From an uncultured Lachnospiraceae bacterium (lineage in GTDB: Bacteria; Bacillota; Clostridia; Lachnospirales; Lachnospiraceae), in assembly GCA_902782815.1 (NCBI GenBank), contig CACZOS010000196.1, positions 1 through 13,706 of the forward strand: a DNA stretch of 13,706 bases, written 5' to 3'. Shown here one piece after another: positions 1 through 6,985 of the stretch. The notes below the pieces were generated by a model that saw nothing but the letters and a program-made list of their open reading frames with translations, had not been told where the DNA came from and did not search any database. Position 1 is the stretch's first letter, and each line of letters begins with the position of its first letter. The translations under genes and the position numbers were made by a program.

Positions 1-1125
1 CTCTTCATTCTCCTTATTATTCTCCACATCCAGATACTCGATCTGTCCTTCCGGATAGTTGGTGATGGTCACCTTCACCGGATCCAGCACAGCCATCATA
101 CGGGATTTTTTCAGCTTCAGGTCATCGCGGATGCAGAACTCCAGCATGGCGTAATCCACAGAACTCTGGGCTTTGGAAACTCCCGCCAGCTCGATAAACT
201 GTTTGATGGATTCCGGGGTAAAACCGCGGCGGCGAAGAGCTGCGATGGATACCAGCCGGGGATCATCCCAGCCGTCCACGATACCGTCTTCCACCAGTTT
301 CTTTATATAACGTTTGCCGGTGATCACGTTGGTCAGGTACATCTTGGCAAACTCGATCTGACGGGGAGGCTGCTCAAATCCCACTTCCCGGACAACCCAG
401 TCATATAAGGGACGGTGGTCTTCGAATTCCAGGGTACAGATGGAATGGGTAACCCCCTCGATGGCATCTTCGATGGGATGGGCAAAATCATACATGGGAT
501 AAATACACCATTCATCCCCGGTATTGTGATGATGCATGTGAGCCACACGGTAGAGGATGGGATCCCTCATATTGATATTGCCGGCGGCCATATCGATCTT
601 TGCCCGGAGGACCTTTTCCCCATCCTTGTATTTCCCTGCTTTCATCTCTTCAAAAAGGGCAAGATTCTCCTCCACACTCCGGTTACGGTAGGGGCTTTCC
701 TTACCCGCTTCCGTCAATGTTCCACGGTATTCGCGGATCTCTTCGGGAGTCAGATCACAGACATAGGCCTTTCCTTTTTTGATCAGGGTTACGGCCGCCT
801 CGTACATCTGCTGAAAATAGTTGGAGGCAAAGAAAAGACGGTCCTCATAATCCGCTCCCAGCCAGCGAACATCCTCGATGATGGAGTGGACAAACTCCGT
901 CTTCTCCTTGGTGGGATTGGTGTCGTCAAATCTCAGGTTAAACTTGCCGCCGTATTTACAGGAGAGCCCGTAATTCAAAAGAATGGACTTGGCGTGGCCG
1001 ATATGAAGGTAACCGTTGGGCTCCGGCGGAAACCGGGTCATCACATGGTCGTACACTCCCTCTTCCAGGTCTTTGTCAATGGCCATCTCTATAAAATTCT
1101 TCGATACTTTTTCTCTTTCTTCCAT
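1..1125 (-). CDS. glnS: Glutaminyl-tRNA synthetase, 3' end outside window
   Basis: Class I aminoacyl-tRNA synthetase that charges tRNA-Gln with glutamine in the cytoplasm. The reading frame is open from the start at 1125 to the window edge (375 codons). The catalytic core is clear: the first signature [15 protein letters not shown] (HIGH at residues 41-44), the Rossmann region, and the GWDDPR...RRRGF segment (about 285-300) typical of GlnRS rather than GluRS. The family is about 550 residues, so roughly the last third, including most of the anticodon-binding beta-barrels, lies beyond the left edge. The start is chosen because AGGAGG (complement of 1133-1138) lies 7 bases upstream. The second signature reads VITGKR (267-272) where E. 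coli has VMSKR, keeping the catalytic lysine. The leader is only about 50 bases, too short for a T-box. The family call is secure. Confidence 0.96.
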   Translation of the reverse strand, partial: MEEREKVSKNFIEMAIDKDLEEGVYDHVMTRFPPEPNGYLHIGHAKSILLNYGLSCKYGGKFNLRFDDTNPTKEKTEFVHSIIEDVRWLGADYEDRLFFASNYFQQMYEAAVTLIKKGKAYVCDLTPEEIREYRGTLTEAGKESPYRNRSVEENLALFEEMKAGKYKDGEKVLRAKIDMAAGNINMRDPILYRVAHMHHHNTGDEWCIYPMYDFAHPIEDAIEGVTHSICTLEFEDHRPLYDWVVREVGFEQPPRQIEFAKMYLTNVITGKRYIKKLVEDGIVDGWDDPRLVSIAALRRRGFTPESIKQFIELAGVSKAQSSVDYAMLEFCIRDDLKLKKSRMMAVLDPVKVTITNYPEGQIEYLDVENNKENEE

Positions 1126-1182
1126 GAACAATCCTCCTGTATCCGGGACGAATTCTCCATCTCCGGACGTAATTTAGGTTTA

Positions 1183-1211
1183 ATCATAGCACATTTTGCC
1201 CGTTGTCACAA
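1183..1211 (-). promoter_or_regulatory. Promoter of glnS
   Basis: On the minus strand a -35 TTGTGA (1206-1211) and a -10 TATGAT (1183-1188) are separated by 17 bases, and TGC directly before the -10 makes it an extended -10 element. Predicted start of transcription is near 1176, giving a leader of about 50 bases before the glnS start. Confidence 0.6.
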
Positions 1212-1252
1212 GGCGGAGGGGAAAGATATTCCTTTTTCTCTCCTATCCTTTG

Positions 1253-1261
1253 TGGTATACT
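1253..1261 (+). promoter_or_regulatory. Extended -10 promoter of the dehydrogenase gene
   Basis: TGG followed by TATACT (1256-1261) is a good extended -10 element; the -35 position has no match to consensus. Transcription would start near 1268, about 25 bases before the chosen start codon. This also argues against upstream in-frame starts such as 1203, which would lie ahead of the transcript. Confidence 0.5.
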
Positions 1262-1292
1262 GGGGAAAACAAATGCAGACGGAGGAGATTTC

Positions 1293-2243
1293 ATGATGAA
1301 TCTGCAGATGAAAGTTAACAAGAGAAAAGTAACGGTGATCGGTGTAGGTAACGTGGGAGCTTCCATCGCCTATGCCCTGACCATCCGCAATCTGGCCAGA
1401 GAGATCGCCCTGATCGATATCAATGAGGAACGGGCCAGGGGAGAAGCCCTGGATATCCAGCACGGCATCCCCTATATGGGCATGGCCAATGTCTACTGCG
1501 GCTCCTACGAGGACTGCGCGGACAGTGACCTGGTCATCATCACCGCTGGCCGGAACCGCCGGGTGGGTGAGACCAGACTGAACCTGATCGAGGACAACAA
1601 GATGATCATGCGGGATATCGTGGACAAGATGCTTCCCCATCTCAACCGGGCCAGCACCGTCCTGGTGGTTTCCAACCCTGTGGATATCCTTACCTACAAA
1701 TGCGCCGAATGGCTGGAAATGGATCAGGGACAGGTATTCGGAACCGGCAATATTCTGGATACTTCCCGTATGACCAGATACCTGGCGGATTATGTCCGGC
1801 TCAGCACCGAAGTGGTCAAATGCAACGTGGTGGGCGAACACGGAGACGGGCAGGTTCCCATCTGGAGCCGTGTCTCCATCGCCGGTGTTCCCATGGACGA
1901 ATACTGTGAAAATGTAGGGCTGCGCTGGGATGAGGAAGTCAGAGACAGGCTGATAAAAAAGGTCAGAGGCCAGGGAGGCGAGATCATCCGGGCCAAGGGA
2001 AAGACCCATTACGGTATCGCCACCTGTGTCTGCTACCTGGCGGACGCTGTGCTGAACCAGCGTCTTACCATATCCACCGTCTCCTCCCCCTTCCACGGAG
2101 AATACGGGATCAGCGGAGTTTCTTTGAGCGTCCCCTCCATCGTGGGAGTAAGCGGTGTGGAACGGCGTCTGGAAGAACGATGGGCCGAGGAGGAATACAC
2201 CAGGTTCTGCGAGACCGCGGAAAAGATCAAAACCTATTTATAG
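1293..2243 (+). CDS. LDH/MDH-family NAD-dependent dehydrogenase, probably malate-type specificity
   Basis: Reversible NADH-dependent reduction of a 2-oxo acid to an L-2-hydroxy acid. The 316-residue length fits the family. Visible: the dinucleotide-binding GVGNVG (17-22), acidic D42 expected for NADH preference, the active-site loop AGRNRRVGETR (85-95), the D156/R159 pair, the catalytic GEHGD with H183, and KGKTHYG with T238. By dogfish LDH numbering the substrate-discriminating position 102 is R89 here. LDHs have Gln there and MDHs have Arg, while the rest of the loop (GETR) and GEHGD are LDH-like. Oxaloacetate/malate is therefore the more likely substrate, although homology-based annotation would probably say L-lactate dehydrogenase. 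The start at 1293 is preferred because GGAGGAG (1281-1287) is well spaced; an ATG at 1296 is an alternative. Monocistronic, divergent from glnS. Confidence 0.9.
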   Translation: MMNLQMKVNKRKVTVIGVGNVGASIAYALTIRNLAREIALIDINEERARGEALDIQHGIPYMGMANVYCGSYEDCADSDLVIITAGRNRRVGETRLNLIEDNKMIMRDIVDKMLPHLNRASTVLVVSNPVDILTYKCAEWLEMDQGQVFGTGNILDTSRMTRYLADYVRLSTEVVKCNVVGEHGDGQVPIWSRVSIAGVPMDEYCENVGLRWDEEVRDRLIKKVRGQGGEIIRAKGKTHYGIATCVCYLADAVLNQRLTISTVSSPFHGEYGISGVSLSVPSIVGVSGVERRLEERWAEEEYTRFCETAEKIKTYL

Positions 2244-2268
2244 AAAAAGATTTATCATGTTGAGAAAA

Positions 2269-2297
2269 AAGGGGCATCGCTGCAAGCGATGCCCCTT
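2269..2297. terminator. Bidirectional intrinsic terminator between dehydrogenase and guaB
   Basis: A perfect 12-bp stem (arms 2269-2280 and 2286-2297, AAGGGGCATCGC with its complement) closes a 5-base loop. For leftward transcripts (guaB) the stem is followed by a run of six T, a classic intrinsic terminator. For rightward transcripts the 3' tract is the weaker TTGATCATTTTTA. It lies between two convergent stops, so it probably serves both genes. Confidence 0.88.
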
Positions 2298-2337
2298 GAT
2301 CATTTTTATGTATGTCTTATTCTCCTGAGAGAGAATC

Positions 2338-3837
2338 TCAGTTGGCGGAATCCTTGAGAACAACGTCGTGGGCTCCTCCTTCCACGATGGAAACGGAGGA
2401 TACCAGAGTGATCTTGGCCTTTTCCCGAAGTTCGGGAAGGGTCATGGCCCCGCAGTTGCACATGGTATGACGGATCTTGGATAAGGTGGTAGCCACACCG
2501 TCAGCCAGAGCGCCGGCATAGGGCACATAGGAATCCACACCTTCCTCAAAACTCAGTTTCTTGGAGCCGCCCAGGTCGTAGCGCTGCCAGTTTCTGGCAC
2601 GGGCGCTGCCCTCTCCCCAGTATTCCTTCATATAATTTCCGTTGACCAGCACCTTGCTGGTGGGAGACTCATCGAATCTTGAGAAATATCTGCCCAGCAT
2701 GCAGAAATCCGATCCCATGGCCAGAGCCAGGGTCAGATGGTAGTCATGCACGATCCCGCCGTCGGCACAGATGGGCACATAGATTCCCGTCTCTTCAAAA
2801 TATTTATCTCTCTCCGCCGCAACGTCAATCACGGCTGTGGCCTGTCCCCGTCCGATTCCCTTGGTCTCCCGGGTGATACAGATGGAACCGCCGCCGATAC
2901 CGATCTTGACAAAGTCGGCGCCGGCCTCGGCAAGATAGCGGAATCCTTCTCCGTCCACCACATTTCCTGCTCCCACCTTCACACTGTCCCCGTAATGGTC
3001 ACGGATCCATTTGAGGGTGATCGCCTGCCATTCGGAATAGCCTTCGGAAGAGTCGATGACCAGCACATCCGCGCCTGCTTCCACCAGGGCCGGAACACGT
3101 TCGGCGTAATCCCGGGTATTGATACCGGCGCCTACCACGTACCGCTTGTTGGAATCCAGCAGGGATAAGGGATTGCTCTTATGGGCGTCATAGTCTTTAC
3201 GGAAGACAAAGGCAACCATATGACCCTCCGCATCAACGATGGGAAGGGAATTCAGTTTATGATCCCAGATAATGTTGTTGCACTCCTTCAGGGAGGTGCC
3301 TTCCGGGGCAGAGATGATCTTGTCGATGGGGGTCATGAATTCCTCAACCCTGGTACGGGGATCCATACGGGTTACCCGGTAATCTCTTCCGGTAACAATA
3401 CCCAGAAGCTTGCCGGTTCCGGTTCCGTCATCCGTCACCGCCATGGTGGAATGTCCTGTCTTTTCCTTAAGGGCCACCACTTCCGCCATGGTATTGTCCA
3501 GACGGAGGTTGGAATCACTCACCACAAAACCTGCCTTGGAGGTCTTGACCTTTCTCACCATCTCCGCCTGGTCCCCGATGGGCTGGGAAACATAGATAAA
3601 AGCGATCCCGCCCTCCTTGGCCAGAGCGACACCCATCTTCTCTCCGGATACAGCCTGCATGACTGCGGATACCATGGGGATATTCATGGTGAGAGGACAT
3701 TCCTCCTCCCCTTTCCTGTATTTGACCACCGGTGTTTTCAGATCAACATTGGTGGGAATACATTCCTTGGATGAATAGCCGGGAACAAGAAGATACTCGC
3801 TGAATGTGTGAGATGGTTCCGGATAATAATAAGCCAT
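2338..3837 (-). CDS. guaB: Inosine-5'-monophosphate dehydrogenase (Tritrichomonas-like subtype)
   Basis: Oxidises IMP to XMP with NAD+, the committed step of guanine nucleotide synthesis, in the cytoplasm as a tetramer. The protein has 499 residues: a TIM-barrel N-terminal part, a regulatory CBS pair at about 110-220 (MAVTDDGTG...[14 protein letters not shown]...FRKDY), then the catalytic barrel. Visible: the loop [12 protein letters not shown] with catalytic C320, the ADGG phosphate site (358-361), and the mobile flap ending ARNWQRY, whose R419-Y420 match the general-base arginine/tyrosine (R418/Y419) of T. foetus IMPDH. Bacterial enzymes usually read GPGSICTTR and are about 485-490 residues, so this is a divergent subtype. 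The start at 3837 has GGGGAGG 8 bases upstream and gives the natural [13 protein letters not shown]-terminus; the 31-codon upstream extension lies in the leader. Confidence 0.95.
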   Translation of the reverse strand: MAYYYPEPSHTFSEYLLVPGYSSKECIPTNVDLKTPVVKYRKGEEECPLTMNIPMVSAVMQAVSGEKMGVALAKEGGIAFIYVSQPIGDQAEMVRKVKTSKAGFVVSDSNLRLDNTMAEVVALKEKTGHSTMAVTDDGTGTGKLLGIVTGRDYRVTRMDPRTRVEEFMTPIDKIISAPEGTSLKECNNIIWDHKLNSLPIVDAEGHMVAFVFRKDYDAHKSNPLSLLDSNKRYVVGAGINTRDYAERVPALVEAGADVLVIDSSEGYSEWQAITLKWIRDHYGDSVKVGAGNVVDGEGFRYLAEAGADFVKIGIGGGSICITRETKGIGRGQATAVIDVAAERDKYFEETGIYVPICADGGIVHDYHLTLALAMGSDFCMLGRYFSRFDESPTSKVLVNGNYMKEYWGEGSARARNWQRYDLGGSKKLSFEEGVDSYVPYAGALADGVATTLSKIRHTMCNCGAMTLPELREKAKITLVSSVSIVEGGAHDVVLKDSAN

Positions 3838-3932
3838 AATGTCTGCCTCCCCTTTGTTAAAGCCGTAATTTTGATTGTCCTGTATCAACATGTTTAATAT
3901 AAGGTAATAACATTTTAAGTGTATTAGCAATT

Positions 3933-3961
3933 ATTTTACCAAGAATAAAATTGTTTGCCAA
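3933..3961 (-). promoter_or_regulatory. Promoter of guaB
   Basis: Minus strand -35 TTGGCA (3956-3961) and -10 TAAAAT (3933-3938) with a 17-base spacer, each one mismatch from consensus. The predicted leader is about 90 bases and A/T-rich. I looked in it for a purine riboswitch core or an extended hairpin and saw neither. Confidence 0.68.
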
Positions 3962-3987
3962 CCCCCATAATTCAATAAAAAACAAGG

Positions 3988-4008
3988 AAAAAACAGGTCT
4001 TTTCCTGT
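3988..4008 (-). terminator. Weak intrinsic terminator after the Nudix gene
   Basis: On the minus strand ACAGG (4004-4008) pairs with CCTGT (3993-3997) over a 6-base loop and runs directly into six T (3988-3993); more T-rich sequence follows. The stem is only 5 bp, so termination may be partial. It lies just upstream of the guaB promoter, where it would insulate guaB from the MATE-Nudix operon. Confidence 0.45.
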
Positions 4009-4028
4009 GAAATCAGGATAAATCCCGC

Positions 4029-4490
4029 CTACCCGTAGCGGTGGGTCTCAGAGCCCACAAGCCGGTCTCCCTCATAGACAAGCTTCATGGTAAAGAAGCC
4101 TGCATCCTCCAGAAGCAGCTTTAAAAAAGCCCGGTCTCCCTCCCAGAGATTAAGGTCGAAAATCCGGTCCCTGGGGATCCAGTGAAGTTCTCCCTCCCGG
4201 CATTCTTTCAGCCGGCCCCTGAAGGAGGAGGCGGTAAAAAGGTACATATATTCCCCTTCGAAGCGGTCTGAAACAAAGGTGATCACACCCCGCAGGCGGT
4301 AGTCATCCGGAATAAGTCCGGTCTCTTCCCTGACTTCCCGGAGCATACAGTCCTCAGGTGATTCATTTTCTTCAAAATGACCTCCCACCCCGATCCATTT
4401 TCCCTGATTTTCATCATTTTCCTTTTTGTTGCGCAGCAGCATGAGGTAGGAGTCATCCTGCTCGATATAGACCAGCGTTGTATTTTTCAT
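4029..4490 (-). CDS. Nudix hydrolase (MutT/8-oxo-dGTPase-like)
   Basis: Cytoplasmic Mg2+-dependent hydrolase of nucleoside diphosphate derivatives. The 153-residue protein carries a perfect Nudix box at residues 37-59: G37, then E43, then REVREETGL (51-59), matching Gx5Ex7REUxEExGU. The GKWIGVGGHFEENE lead-in is typical of MutT-like enzymes that sanitise oxidised nucleotides, but Nudix substrates cannot be read reliably from sequence. Its ATG overlaps the TGA of the MATE gene by 4 bases (ATGA, 4487-4490), and its ribosome site AAGGAGG lies inside the end of that gene, indicating co-transcription and translational coupling. It is the last gene of a two-gene operon. Confidence 0.92.
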   Translation of the reverse strand: MKNTTLVYIEQDDSYLMLLRNKKENDENQGKWIGVGGHFEENESPEDCMLREVREETGLIPDDYRLRGVITFVSDRFEGEYMYLFTASSFRGRLKECREGELHWIPRDRIFDLNLWEGDRAFLKLLLEDAGFFTMKLVYEGDRLVGSETHRYG

Positions 4491-5839
4491 GATCCATCCT
4501 CCTTAGGCAGACGTCGTAAAAACCAGATCAGCATGATACAGGAAGGGACAGCCGACAGAACATAGGAAAGGGGCTGAGCCTCCTGGATCCCCGCCAGACC
4601 CCTGAGCCGGGCCAGAATGATCAGCAGGGGGATAAAGATAAGGCCGCTCCTTAAGGATGAAGTGACCGAGGCCTGAAAACGGTGGCCGGTGCTCTGCAGC
4701 ATCATCTCCGTCACTGTCCCGAAGGGCATGAAGATCAGGGAAGCGCAATAAAGGATCAGGGCCCTGGTGCCGATCCGGATCACCTCCGGGTCATTGCGGA
4801 AGATCCCCACGATACTCCCTGCCCGGAAGATCACCGCCAGACTCACCAGCAGCAGCAGACCTTCCGCGTAGACCATGGTATAGAAAAAGGCTTTTCTGAC
4901 CCTGGAGTAACGGGAAGCCCCGTAGTTGAAGGCACAGATGGGCTGGAAGCCCTGTCCGATCCCCAGGGCAAAGGAAAAGACAAACATGCAGACCCTGGAA
5001 ACGATACTCATGGCGGAAACTGCCGCGTCCCCGTATATGCCGGCTTCCTTGTTCAGGATCATGGTGGCCACACTGGCCAGGGCCTGACGGATCAGGCTGG
5101 GAAACCCGGTGGCGCAGATGTCGAAAATCACCGAGGGTGACGCCGAGGCCTTCTTTAAGGAAAGCCGTGACTGGGTTTTCCCCCTCAGGAACATGGAAAG
5201 CAGGATAAAGAAACTGATATACTGACTGATGGCAGTGGAAAGACCCGCCCCGGCAATCCCCATACCGAAGCCGAACATCAGGATGGGGTCTCCGGCCATA
5301 TTCAGGATGGACCCGGCAAGCATGCCGATCATACCCAGGGAAGCCTTTCCCTCATACCTGAGCATATTGTTCAGGACAAAGCTGGCCAGTACCGCCGGTG
5401 CCGCCGCCAGGATATAGGTGATATAGGTCCGGGCATAAGGAGCGATAGTCCTGGTACTTCCAAGAAGAAAAACCAGGGGCCGGATAAAAACAAGGCCCAG
5501 GATCATGATCAGGATACCGGATAAAAACGCACAGAAGAAACCGGTGGAGGCGATCATGTTTGCCCCCTCATAATCCTTCTTCCCCAGTCTTCTGGACAGG
5601 ATGCTCCCCGAACCCTGGCCGAACATGAAACCGATGGCCTGGAGGATCGCCATAAAACCGAAGACCACCCCCACAGCCCCGCTGGCGCTGGTCCCCAGGA
5701 CCCCCACAAAGGCCGTATCCACCATATTGTAGATACTGGTGATCAGCATGCTGATGATGGTGGGAATGGCCAGGATAACGATCAGCTTCTGCACCGGCGT
5801 TTCCGTCATCTTTTTAAACTGCTCTTCTCTCCTGTCCAT
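4487..5839 (-). CDS. MATE-family multidrug/Na+ or H+ antiporter
   Basis: Inner-membrane exporter of the multidrug and toxic compound extrusion family; 450 residues, close to the family norm. About 12 hydrophobic segments are visible in two halves. Family hallmarks include an N-terminal segment of the form PTIISMLITSIYNMVDTAFV, the GSGSILSRRLGKKD loop after the second helix, the matching GQGFQPICAFNYGA motif in the second half, and LRYEGKA in the first half. The start at 5839 has GAGGA about 6 bases upstream. The substrate is unknown; no adjacent regulator gene is present. It is the first gene of an operon with the Nudix gene, and a palindrome overlapping the likely -35 (5874-5893) could be an operator bound by a repressor encoded elsewhere. 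Confidence 0.95.
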   Translation of the reverse strand: MDRREEQFKKMTETPVQKLIVILAIPTIISMLITSIYNMVDTAFVGVLGTSASGAVGVVFGFMAILQAIGFMFGQGSGSILSRRLGKKDYEGANMIASTGFFCAFLSGILIMILGLVFIRPLVFLLGSTRTIAPYARTYITYILAAAPAVLASFVLNNMLRYEGKASLGMIGMLAGSILNMAGDPILMFGFGMGIAGAGLSTAISQYISFFILLSMFLRGKTQSRLSLKKASASPSVIFDICATGFPSLIRQALASVATMILNKEAGIYGDAAVSAMSIVSRVCMFVFSFALGIGQGFQPICAFNYGASRYSRVRKAFFYTMVYAEGLLLLVSLAVIFRAGSIVGIFRNDPEVIRIGTRALILYCASLIFMPFGTVTEMMLQSTGHRFQASVTSSLRSGLIFIPLLIILARLRGLAGIQEAQPLSYVLSAVPSCIMLIWFLRRLPKEDGS

Positions 5840-5858
5840 CTTGCTTCCTCACTTTTAG

Positions 5859-5893
5859 TTCATAAATCAGTTATGTTATTTGTAAATATAACA
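5859..5893 (-). promoter_or_regulatory. Candidate MATE promoter with overlapping inverted repeat
   Basis: Minus strand -35 TTTACA (5881-5886) and -10 TATGAA (5859-5864) with 16-base spacing lie just ahead of the MATE gene. The -35 sits inside an inverted repeat, TGTTAT (5874-5879) and ATAACA (5888-5893), separated by 8 bases; 8 of 10 symmetric positions match. Its size and place fit a dimeric repressor site, but the region is A/T-rich, so chance is possible. A second extended -10 candidate (TGATATACT, complement of 5948-5956) lies farther upstream. Confidence 0.35.
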
Positions 5894-5995
5894 CTATATT
5901 TTATCATCAATCTCTATTCCGGATTTCTCCGTTTTATATTCCTTATCAGTATATCACAGGAAAAATGCTTTGGGGAAAGAAAAAGTAAGGAGATT

Positions 5996-6024
5996 TTGAC
6001 CCTGACTGCCGATGATGCTATAAT
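5996..6024 (+). promoter_or_regulatory. Strong promoter of the sirtuin gene
   Basis: -35 TTGACC (5996-6001), a 17-base spacer and a perfect -10 TATAAT (6019-6024). This is the closest match to the sigma-A consensus in the window. Transcription should start near 6031, leaving a leader of about 83 bases before the sirtuin start codon. Confidence 0.8.
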
Positions 6025-6055
6025 AAAGACATGGAAAAAGAAAAAAAGAAACCCT

Positions 6056-6103
6056 TGGACTGGACGGAAAATCAAACAGTCCATCGATTTTCAGGAAGGG
6101 AGG
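6056..6103 (+). other. Structured leader of the sirtuin mRNA with two competing stems
   Basis: Two 7-bp perfect stems interleave: TGGACTG (6056-6062) with CAGTCCA (6077-6083), and GAAAATC (6067-6073) with GATTTTC (6086-6092). The 5' arm of the second lies in the loop of the first, so they form either alternative hairpins or a pseudoknot. The second stem ends six bases before the ribosome site GGGAGG (6098-6103). The pairing is seen directly; any regulatory role is inference. It does not match a riboswitch class I know. Confidence 0.3.
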
Positions 6104-6113
6104 ATCTGGGCCA

Positions 6114-6866
6114 ATGTCAGATTTTCAGGAACGTTTAAAACAACTGAATGAAATGATCAAAAACAGCAAACATATCGTTTTCTTCGGAGGAGCCGGCGTT
6201 TCCACGGAAAGTGGTATCCCCGACTTCCGGAGCAAGGACGGACTCTATAATCAGCACGACGTACAGTTCGATGCCTACAGTCCGGAATATCTTCTGAGCC
6301 ATGATTGTGTCTATCACAATTCAAAAGTATTCTTTGAATTCTATCGCCAGAAGATGGATACCAGACATATCGAGCCCAATGTAACCCACTATAAGCTTGC
6401 CCAGATGGAAAAAGAGGGAAAGCTGGACTGTGTGGTCACCCAGAATATTGACGGCCTCCACCAGAAGGCCGGCAGCCAGGTGGTCTACGAGATCCACGGA
6501 ACGACACAGAGGAACTATTGTACCCGCTGCGGGAGAACGGTTTCTCCGGACTTCATCTTTGAATCAACAGATCCCATTCCCGTCTGCCCGGACTGCGGCG
6601 GTATGATCCGTCCGGATGTGACCATGTACGGGGAATCCCTCCCCGATGAAGCCTGGGAAGGAGCCATGAGATGCATAAGCCGGGCTGATCTCTTCATCAT
6701 CGGCGGAACATCACTCACCGTATACCCTGCCGCCAACCTGGTAAACTATTTCCGCGGCAATAATCTGGTGATCATCAACCGGGACAGGACACCCCAGGAC
6801 AGATACTGCAACCTGGTCTTCCATGAGAATCTGGGCGATGTGTTCGGGGCCATTGAGATCGGGTAA
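6114..6866 (+). CDS. cobB: Sirtuin, NAD+-dependent protein deacylase (Sir2/CobB family)
   Basis: Removes acyl groups from lysines while consuming NAD+, releasing nicotinamide and O-acyl-ADP-ribose; cytoplasmic. The 250-residue length is typical of bacterial sirtuins. All core motifs are present: GAGVSTESGIPDFRS (26-40), TQNIDGLH (109-116), catalytic H128 in EIHG, four zinc cysteines (136, 139, 158, 161), GTSLTVYPAA (198-207) and INRDRT (221-226). The usual FGE is YGE (172-174). No class III Tyr-x-x-Arg desuccinylase pair is evident after the NAD loop, so simple deacetylase activity is more likely, without certainty. The start at 6114 has GGGAGG 10 bases upstream. Single gene with its own near-consensus promoter, divergent from the MATE operon. 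Confidence 0.95.
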   Translation: MSDFQERLKQLNEMIKNSKHIVFFGGAGVSTESGIPDFRSKDGLYNQHDVQFDAYSPEYLLSHDCVYHNSKVFFEFYRQKMDTRHIEPNVTHYKLAQMEKEGKLDCVVTQNIDGLHQKAGSQVVYEIHGTTQRNYCTRCGRTVSPDFIFESTDPIPVCPDCGGMIRPDVTMYGESLPDEAWEGAMRCISRADLFIIGGTSLTVYPAANLVNYFRGNNLVIINRDRTPQDRYCNLVFHENLGDVFGAIEIG

Positions 6867-6917
6867 TACTCACCCGGAAACCGTATCCTTCGAATATTAC
6901 GTTCTTATCCGGAGCAG

Positions 6918-6946
6918 AAAAATGCCGCATCAACTGATGCGGCATT
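6918..6946. terminator. Bidirectional terminator between sirtuin and membrane-protein genes
   Basis: A 12-bp perfect inverted repeat (6921-6932, AATGCCGCATCA, with 6935-6946) around two central bases; in RNA the innermost pairs would open into the loop. For leftward transcripts it runs into a T tract (complement of 6918-6922), so it fits best as the terminator of the membrane-protein gene. The rightward side lacks a good T run but could still end the sirtuin transcript. Confidence 0.82.
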
Positions 6947-6985
6947 CACTATATCCATATATTGTATTGTTCCGGAAGGATTCCT

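Noticed and set aside
1126..1182. Possible T-box leader upstream of glnS
   Set aside because: The promoter leaves only about 50 bases of leader, without the T-box sequence or a terminator-antiterminator pair.
1203..1292. Upstream start of the dehydrogenase at 1203, adding 30 residues
   Set aside because: The extension precedes the extended -10 promoter, does not look like family sequence, and the start at 1293 has a better ribosome site.
415..1296. Plus-strand open frame of 293 codons over glnS
   Set aside because: Antisense to a conserved GlnRS whose motifs are unmistakable; it also runs through both divergent promoters.
1206..2096. Minus-strand open frame of 296 codons over the dehydrogenase
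   Set aside because: Antisense shadow of the LDH/MDH gene with no recognisable domain or ribosome site.
3838..3932. Possible purine riboswitch in the guaB leader
   Set aside because: The leader is A/T-rich and lacks the conserved three-way junction elements of guanine riboswitches and any expression-platform hairpin.
6031..6138. 35-codon upstream frame (MEKEKKKPLDW...) in the sirtuin leader, overlapping the sirtuin start
   Set aside because: Its ATG is at the predicted transcription start with no ribosome site, so translation is unlikely.
5873..6151. Plus-strand open frame of 92 codons between the MATE and sirtuin genes
   Set aside because: It spans the sirtuin promoter and overlaps the sirtuin start out of frame; it has no ribosome site and an incoherent composition.
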